Below, one piece after another: positions 56,215 to 64,000 of a DNA stretch of 64,000 nucleotides. The notes under the pieces were generated by a model. That model did no database searches and was not told the DNA's origin. It saw only the letters and a list, made by a program, of their open reading frames with translations. The first letter of the stretch is position 1. Every line of letters begins with the position of its first letter. The position numbers were made by a program, and so were the translations under genes. Where the stretch lies: contig NC_016134.3 of assembly GCF_000005505.3 (NCBI RefSeq), positions 19,704,370 through 19,768,369 on the forward strand, in the 5' to 3' direction. Source of the DNA: Brachypodium distachyon. Taxonomy: Eukaryota; Streptophyta; Magnoliopsida; Poales; Poaceae.

Positions 56215-59200
56215 ACGGCGGTAACACAGGTTGGCCGTAGGTCTTTTCAACAAAATTGCCACCCCACAGCAAACTCCTCCGCTGGACCACCTCCCGGCGG
56301 CTGCCGTCAGAGATCTAGAGCCAGCGGCGAGACACGTCACGGAGGGGAGCAGCGGGGTCTGTCGGATTTGGGACCTCCCAGGTGGGTGAAGCAAGCAGAG
56401 GCGCTAGACCGAAGCAAGGGAGACGATGCGCAGATGCTGCATGTGCTCGATCACGTGGGTCTCTGTGTCACGACGCCATGTCATTCAGCCGCCCGGCCAT
56501 ACAGAAACCGGCCAGCTGGCTCAACAACCTCGACACCATCAGCAGCAAATCAGCCTCACCTGGTTGAAACATCTGTGCGGTCCGTGAAAATGGAGCGCTC
56601 TACAGTTTGCAATCTCGAGTGTTTTTGACTTGGAATGCGCGTAACAATGGAGATTATCGATGAGATGAAATCACAAATTAATGGCAATGTTATTTAGGCA
56701 AACGAGGGACGGCTTATGATGGATGATTATTTCAGACTTGGGAAGCCAGTTGGTAACAAATACCTAAAAAGGACACGGTTAAGCTGAAACATATAAAACA
56801 AAAACAAGAACCAATACCATATCGACTGAATTAATCATCACATTGTTGTGGAAAGTTTTAGTTAACATACATGAGTTAAATTGAGTACCAACGAAAGATT
56901 ATCCAAAATTGAAAACATATACAGTAATGAAATTGAGATTTTTTACTTAGAGGGTATAGCTGGATGGAAAATACCACGCATGCATGTGCAAGAAATATGA
57001 GTTTCCACTAAATTAGTGTGAACAAATTAATAATGTGATGATGTGGCATTCTTTACCTGTCGAGAGAAATCAAATATTGGGGTTTGTCCTAGTTAGATAT
57101 GAAAGATAAATAAAATGAAGGTGTGGTTGTATAGTTCAGACGTCTGATTTTTAAACAAAATGCTTAAATATCAATCAACACATCCGAACCGTTGGATTAA
57201 GATCAAAACGCCATCCACCTTACACTGTCTCCTTTCACGCGTGCTGTTATTGATAAAAAACATTATTTCTAACTACAATTCTCACAAAAGAAAGATTTTT
57301 CTCTGACTATAAACAAGCCACTTCTTCTTGATAAAAAATAAGCAGTGGCGCTTGATTCCCAAAATCCGAACTCGCAAAAAAAAGGACTAGATGAATCTTT
57401 CAAAGAGCTCCGATCCCTCTTTCCCCCACTTTCGCCCACATTTCCCTTCCTCTCCCAGACATATTTCGCCATCGGATTGATCGATGCGCGCAACTCCTCC
57501 TCCTCCTCTGCCTCCTCCTTCCCGTTGCAACCGCTCGTCGTATACGCCGTGTCCGGTAGCGAGAAGGCAAATAATTCAGCCTGAGAACCTATGAGACGCA
57601 GCTCGCTCGCTGGTTCCTTCCTCGGGATTCCAAATCTTCTGTCGTGCAGGCAGCTAGCTGTGGTACGTGCAGACTGCAGAGAGAGTACGTACCACGGCTC
57701 GAAAAGATTACAATTCTTGTTGCACGGTGGTTTCATCGGTGGTGGTGAGCGAAGGAACCGATTCAGATCAGTTCTGTCCGTAAAAAAACCCTGACGTCTC
57801 CAATCCTATCACAATCAGCATCTGTTGGGGCGATTGGACTTTATTTTTTTTCTGTATTTTCTTCTCGCGCCTCTGAATCTCTGATGCATGCATGGCCTGA
57901 ATTCACCTACTAGGTTCCCGTGCCACTGGCCAAGCCATACAGTGGAGTACTCCCATATGTTGCTGCTGCCATGCATCCCCGGCCCTGCGTACGTAGCGTA
58001 GGGCTCATAGTGAGCAGCGGGCAGTTACCGCATGCATGCAGAGTCGCTGATGGTCACGGGGGGTTTGCTTGATATACTCAGTTTGACCGTAGGACTGGAG
58101 CGATATGGCCATGAAGACGATCGACCCTGTTTACCCAAGGTAACAAAATTGGCGTTAGCGCTAATACCTACAGATAGATGTCAGGACTCGGGACTGGCTC
58201 GTCCAGACAGATCGTCACACATGCATGCCTACCACTGCGCGAGCATCAGGCATCAGCTATGAGGGAATCTTGTCAGTCTCCTGCAATTACGTAGCGTCAT
58301 GCTACTACTAGCCAGCCAGCCTCTGCATGCTGCTCTGCCCCTGCACGCCTGCACGCCTGCACGACGACTGTGGTGTTGCCATCATCGCTGCATTGCAGGA
58401 ACGGATGCACATGTGCCAACACAATAACACAAGAAAGAAGTGCGTATCCTTTCTTTTTTACCAAGAACAAGTGTGTATCACATGGGCGGAGCGAGAAAAA
58501 AAGTCAAAAAAAAGACATTTAGATATTTTTAAAAAGCTCTAACTTAAATCAGAGGGACATCAATGGTGAAAACCTAACATTTGTACCAGTGAATCAAAAT
58601 TGAGTGGGAACATTAGGCCCATTAGGCCCCATGGCTTAGATCAGCCATGCATAAACATGGTCAAGGAAGAAGTGCATGCACAATGTAAAACCAAACACTA
58701 CATGTATACTGCACATGCATAAACATCGTGAGACCCTAGTGATTTGCTGGTAAATTAACTTGTCTGACAGTGTACGTCCATACGATAACCTCTGCGCTAC
58801 AGTGGGATGGGCCGGTAGCTTGGTGTGGACTGGGGTGAAGTGCTGTTTCTGTTTGTTATTAAATGGATGCATGCATGGATCCAAAAGCACAAGTCTCGAC
58901 ACCCAACTGTCACTATGCATGTGCCTGCGCCGATCTCTGCACAGCGCCGCTGCATCCAAGGATCGATGCACGTTCTACCATGTTATATAGGGCTGGATCA
59001 AGGGTAGGCGAGAGAACAAGAGGCAACGGCACAAGCGAACAAGCTAGAGAGAGAGCATGGAGAACCGAGAGCTTGGCCCCGGCCGGCGGAATGTGCAGCA
59101 GGATCGAGTGTACCGTACCGCCTTATTGCACTAGTCAAGATGACCTTGAACTAGGGGCTTGATTAGCTAGCTAGCTATAAATCATGGGCTCACGCTCATG

Positions 59201-59743
59201 GAAGAGAGGTAGTTTGCTCCCCTTCACGAATGGTTAAGCTATTATGTACTTTGGGATTCTATTTCAGTTTTTGGTGTTTCTAGCAACCTCGAAAACACTT
59301 CTCACATTTACACATGAAGCTGAGCAGCACCTCCGGACGTTAGGACCTAGATACATCTAGTGATGTTCGTTCAAAAAAAAATACTCTTTCTGATCTGTAA
59401 TATTGTCTCAGGTTAAATACAATTTTGTACTAACTGTACTAAATCTGAGACATTTATTATGAATAATTAAAGTGGTTGGTGTGCATATGCGAAGCTCAAA
59501 TTAGGTTCCATGTTCTACGACCTGATTAATTAATCATCTAGAAACCCAAACTGCATATATACGTGTGTGTCTATATATACAGACACACATACATACACAC
59601 ACTATATTTGGCAAGCATGCTCTAACAAAAGGAGTAGTTCATCGGTTGACTTTCTAACCAGTACGTTTATAGGAAACTGCATAATTACCGGGATGGGTGC
59701 CATGTTACAGCGATGGGTGTCACTGGTGGGCACAGCGAGTGCA

Positions 59744-59775
59744 TGGAATCAATGGCCTAGGCATTGAGGCATTCC
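59744..59775 (+). repeat. 32-bp direct repeat, copy 1
   Basis: Starts 'tggaatcaatggcctaggca'; exact copy at 59841-59872. Confidence 0.9.
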
Positions 59776-59840
59776 CATGCATAGTTGCCTTTGATGTGAG
59801 GTAGAAGAGATTAAAATAGTATAACACGTCTAGGAGTTAG

Positions 59841-59872
59841 TGGAATCAATGGCCTAGGCATTGAGGCATTCC
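59841..59872 (+). repeat. 32-bp direct repeat, copy 2
   Basis: Exact repeat of 59744-59775, offset 97 bp; the sequence between is not repeated. Confidence 0.9.
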
Positions 59873-60286
59873 ACATAATAACAGTGTATAATTGCTGATT
59901 GGCCCTAGCCTTCTCTTGAACAGATGCAAAAACCTTGCAGGCATGTGTGACGTCTCAAATTAGGGTGTGTTACTTTATACTATCTATGGTCCCATATGTT
60001 TGTCTACAAATCAAAACACTTGGATATTTTCCTAATCATGGTCAGCTTGTAGGTCAAGAATGTTGTGCACATTACTCCATGAAAAACACTCTACCGAGAT
60101 GAAATGTTTTGTCCGGCTTTCGGGAGGATCGATAATTCTTTTGACGGGAAAGGTGATAGATATAGATAATAAAGAATGGTTAACATGAAATGATCCTCAT
60201 CAGCTAAGCAATAAAAGAGAAAAATTTGCAAGATAGACAAAATTGATGTTCCTGTATTATATATTAATTAGGTCAAGGAGTCAACT

Positions 60287-60480
60287 CACTAATACAGAAA
60301 ACCTCTTCCATGACTCTCCTACAGTGACGGTTGAAACGGCCCAAAAAAATCACCGTCACTGGAGGCCGTTCGGGCAATCCACGAGCAGTACCAATGGCGG
60401 TGGTAATCACCCCCATTGGTACTGGACCACCAGTGGCGGTGTTTCTCGTCAAAAAAAAATCACCGCCACTGTTGCTCGAG
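60287..60480. mobile_element. CACTA terminus fragment
   Basis: Starts CACTAATACAGAAAACC, a CACTA-type end, followed by three hairpin units ('cagtgacggtt...caccgtcactg', 'accaatggcggtgg...cccattggtac', 'ccagtggcggtg...caccgccactg'). No matching right end was found; 'gtagcagt' at 60521 is a weak candidate. A solo end or small deletion derivative. Confidence 0.6.
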
Positions 60481-62534
60481 GAAAACCTAATTACTACAAA
60501 TGGCAGGCTTCGTAAAGATTGTAGCAGTTTGAGGAAGACATGCCTACAGTCTTGGTTCACATAAGTCACACCTTGTGTCGCTATCATATCGCAAGCTAGA
60601 AGAGCACAACCAGTAAACCTTCGCCAAATAAATCTGAACAAACTACTCCGTAATAAATTATCACAATGTATACTTATCATGTTACTTAAAAAAATACAAA
60701 TTCCAAGCACACACGTTTAATTCTGAGAAACAATATGTGAATAGTATTTGCATCATAATTTTTCCTCAGTATTTCTTCATGTGTAGATGAATCTAATTTG
60801 GACCTGGTATTTTTTGTGTTTCTTGATCTTCACGTGTAGTTCCATCAGCAAAATATACTTTCTCCGTCCGAAAATAAGCCAGACTTATTTCCGGAAGGAG
60901 GGAGTATAACTTTTGTACTCCAACAATGTTTGGAGACCTTTTGATCGTGGGAGCATCGTTTTACCTAATATGCTCGCTGCTCTCTGCTCTCTCAGCCGTT
61001 GGATCGGGAACAACGGGACGCACCCGCATGCATGTTTATGCGGATGTTCGTTGCCACGCCAAGATAATGTGCTCTCCAAGCCTGCGCCTCCCGGATAGGG
61101 CCAGCTTCCCAGGCAGCTGCAGGTGGGCTGCAGGGCACTGTCATTCCGGGCCCAGCGTGGCAGCCGCTAGGCCCGTCCGTAGGCCGGCACACGCATCTTC
61201 CGCGGGATCCACGGACGGGAGGGGACGTGCCTACGGACGATTGACGGCTGTCGACGGTCGTGCACGCGCGAGTTGTCCCAGGCGAGCTTGCTGGCTAGCT
61301 GGGCTATCTGCGGCGCTGAGCTGAGATGAAATGCTCTGCTGGCTCGGCTGGCTGCAGAGGTGGCACGAAGTGAAAACCTCGCAGGTGTCTGTGCTGCTTG
61401 CTTTGCACGCAAATGCTCCACGGGTGGCCTCTCTTGGACACTCGCGTGCATCTGCACCTCTGCTAGCTTGGGCGTATGGGTCATGGGTAAATTAAAATGG
61501 TACTGGAGATACACACTACAGTCTACAGACACAACTACACAGTGCCCATGCCATGCATGATCGACCCCGGAGAAATACAAACACTCGAGCATATCCTCAC
61601 CGAGACATGCACAAGATGACACGACCCGTGACCGTGAGGCTCGAGACTCAACCAGCTACGACGCACATATATTATGTATCCTCCTCCGCAGTCCAAGACG
61701 AAATAGCATCATGCATCTACCATCATTTGTGTCTTCACAAACCAAAACATTTCCATTATTACTACACACAACTTGATGCATGGATATCTCAAACTCCATA
61801 ATTTTTTCTTCCTTTTTCACTTTAGTCCTGCTACCAGTACCTTTTGTTTTGTTCCAACCAATGATACCAGACGACAATACATACATGAAAGAAGATCTAC
61901 CCAGTACATTCGATCTATCATGTCATATGTAAGGTAACACTTTTATACTTTTGTCTTTCTTTTTTTACTACTATACTTGTCTTTCTGTCGACGCTTCTTG
62001 TGTGGATGAGCTTTCCAAAAGATATCATGTCCAATCTACTCGTGTAGTACCTGTCTCACACTCTCTCGTACATGTATCTTGCCTATGATTACCACTGTAG
62101 ATGAGTGGATACAACATGGGCACCAAACAGTAGAGAGATGTATGCTTTGGTGGCCTTTTTCTTTTTGTCTTCATATATTAGCTAGTGGGAAATGTGAAAG
62201 GCGTATATATGTAAGGTGTATGGAAATTACTTATATAATGTTCCTCCGGATTGTAACAATAAAAAGAATATTTACCTACATTGCTTCTAGCTCTGTTACT
62301 AAATATATAAGATGAAAGGATGTGGCAATAGTTGCTACATAACGAATATCTTCATTCTAGCACTCTTTTCCAGAATGATGCTCAACATACTGATTCTCAT
62401 TTTCAGAGATTAGTTATATTATCTAACGTACCTTCGGATAACACAAAAATAATATTTATTTACATTACTAGATGTCTATTTGGAAAAAGAAAAATCGGTC
62501 CATCAACCACATGCAGTGCAGGACGCAAAACTAA
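60481..62534. other. Intergenic, no gene supported
   Basis: Includes a 51-bp Stowaway at 60857 and a GC-rich patch at 60980-61460 with short frames on both strands, none recognisable. Confidence 0.5.
60857..60907. mobile_element. Tiny Stowaway foldback, 51 bp
   Basis: TACTTTCTCCGTCCGAAAAT at the left pairs with ATTTCCGGAAGGAGGGAGTA at the right; nearly the whole element is a hairpin. Confidence 0.8.
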
Positions 62535-62907
62535 TACTGCATCCATTCCAAAATATAAGAAGCCCAACTTATTTGTCCTAAGTGAAACTTCTTAATGTTT
62601 GACCAAATTTATAGAAAAGTCTACCAATATTTATAATATCAATAAGTATACTAGGGACATATATATCATGACTGATTTACGAGAACCAACTTAGAATTGT
62701 ACCCCCTCTGATGCATATTAATTATCTCAAATTTCAAATATGGATGTATCTATGTCTAAAAAGCGTTCAGATACATGTAAATTATCGACAATTAATATGG
62801 ATCGGAGGAAGTAGATCTTGGTAGCTTTTCTATAAACTTGGTCAAAGTTTAAGAAATTTGACTTAGGACAAATATTTAACTTCTTGCATTTAGAAACAGA
62901 GGGATTA
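62535..62907. mobile_element. Stowaway-type MITE split by another
   Basis: Left 'ctgcatccattccaaaatat' and right reversed 'aatccctctgtttctaaatg', each leading to 'aagaag'; inner arms 'gtttgaccaaatttatagaa' and 'ttctataaacttggtcaaa' also pair. A 114-bp Stowaway sits between the arms. Confidence 0.75.
62700..62813. mobile_element. Nested Stowaway MITE, 114 bp
   Basis: TACCCCCTCTGATGCATATT at the left pairs with the reversed right end 'tacttcctccgatccatatt'. TA borders. Confidence 0.85.
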
Positions 62908-64000
62908 CTTCGATTCATGCAATCAATCTTTCAAAATTGTGTCCACCATATATAATATATTAATGCACGTGAAAGCATAGAGTTGTCATTGTATTATTTT
63001 GTCATTGTCATGCTGTTTTCAGGGTAACATCAGCTCATCATCATTTTTGTAAAACGTGAATATGTGCAAAACAACCAAATAAAAAAACCAGAAGAAACAT
63101 AAACAGGTGCAACCCTTTTCGGGCAAGTTTCGCAGGGTTCGGTTGAAGAATAATTGTCTCTATGTCTTTTGGGCCACATGACCACTAAGTGGTGGGAAAA
63201 GTCAGTCAATTACACCGCTGAAGTCCTTAAATCTCACATTTTGGGTTCTTCGTTTGTAGTTAGCCAAAGAGTTAATATTATGTGACAAAAACTATCAATA
63301 GTTGTGGTTATCTGACAGCAAATCTATAATTTTCGAGTTTCATGATATTCACTACAAATTAGGCTGGCAATTTCTACAGTGTCCAATGTTGTGTTCCTTC
63401 CAAATGGAGTAATAGGCAAGGCGTTTGGAGAAACTACAAACCGACCCGTTTTTGTTGATAAATTATGATTTTGCCCTTCCTGGTGGATTTTGTTCAGATG
63501 GTTCTCCATAGATGCATATTGAAGCATTAAAAGGTACACCAACTATTAGAAAATAATCCTAAAAGACATGATCTCTCCTCCAGGCTAAAAGTGGAAAATC
63601 CACTGTATTATAATCATGGTTATTTTTTTTCTCATGCTTTGAGATTAGTTTTAAAAGTTAATTTATCCACGTGTCATATGATGCAGGTGGTCTCTCGAGA
63701 GAACAGGCCTCTTAGGAATATTTCCCCTATCTAAACCCTTAGATAAAAAATAATGGACGGTGCATGTTGATTCCAGGGTACTACTACATACATTTAATAT
63801 GGCTTAGATGCAACTTCCGGTTTTACCAGCAGAATTTTACGGTGCTGCGAGCGAGTGTATCGCAACCGTGCACGTGGACATGCAAGGTTTTGTGTTTGGG
63901 TTTTAATTTGGCCGTTGTAGCTCTCTGCGTAATTTGACGGTTCAAAGTTCAAAATAAAGAAGCGTGTGGGAATGGCGCTCCCGTTCTCCTTTCCCTCTCT
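62908..64000. other. Intergenic, no gene supported
   Basis: AT-rich and without recognised elements. An ATG at 63972 begins 'MALPFSFPS' and runs off the window end; it could be a coding start but there is too little to judge. Confidence 0.45.

Larger units (their letters stand above)
56215..60286. other. Intergenic, no gene supported
   Basis: Contains open frames at 57269-57736 (minus) and 57345-57584 (plus) over a Ser/Pro-coding, pyrimidine-rich patch resembling a gene 5' leader, and catgcatg-rich sequence at 57880-58990. A truncated Stowaway-like end lies near 59380. Nothing is recognisable as a domain. Confidence 0.45.

Noticed and set aside
55957..56628. 223-codon frame as a host gene
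   Set aside because: It starts inside the hAT-like element and no domain is visible.
57269..57736. 155-codon minus-strand frame
   Set aside because: It is antisense to a pyrimidine-rich patch coding for poly-Ser; no codon pattern or domain supports it.
63972..64000. Possible start of a gene at the right edge
   Set aside because: Only nine codons are visible; a plausible start but not supportable.

Overview
The window is plant nuclear DNA, almost certainly from a grass. The grounds are the dense nested transposons (Ty3/gypsy, CACTA, Mutator-like, Harbinger and Stowaway families, a LINE with a C-terminal RNase H), plant-type introns in the one clear host gene, and an integrated pararetrovirus resembling rice tungro bacilliform virus (RTBV). 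That virus group is known as fossil copies in Oryza, so rice or a close relative is the best guess, but species cannot be fixed from sequence alone.

Layout. 1-1737: part of a gypsy LTR abutting a fragment of a second gypsy LTR. 3511-12065: an endogenous pararetrovirus, about 1.06 genome lengths of an 8.08-kb circle, with a 474-bp direct repeat at its ends. It holds ORF1, ORF2, a broken ORF3 polyprotein (movement, coat, zinc finger, protease, RT, RNase H) and ORF4. 13387-20658: a 2.9-kb Mutator-like element carrying a 234-bp TRIM, directly followed by a Harbinger-type MITE that is split by a 5'-truncated LINE. 21389-31000: a minus-strand gypsy remnant, a 1.2-kb foldback and a degenerate plus-strand gypsy element. 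32284-44040: an 11.8-kb CACTA element with a TNP2-type transposase gene and a second gene ending in a Ulp1-like cysteine protease. Each gene is interrupted by a solo LTR of one family, in opposite orientations. 45534-46080: a MITE with an 8-bp target duplication. 47165-50202: the only intact host gene, a ten-exon minus-strand serine carboxypeptidase. 50698-51960: a Mutator-like element with doubled terminal repeats. 51970-64000: mostly unrecognised intergenic DNA with small MITEs, a hAT-like element and a CACTA end.

Apart from the carboxypeptidase, every multi-domain coding region is broken by stops or frameshifts, so the window reads as transposon-filled sequence around one working gene. The most notable content is the endogenous pararetrovirus, whose 3' junction lies 1 bp short of its tRNA primer site, and the layered insertions whose order can be read from intact target-site duplications.
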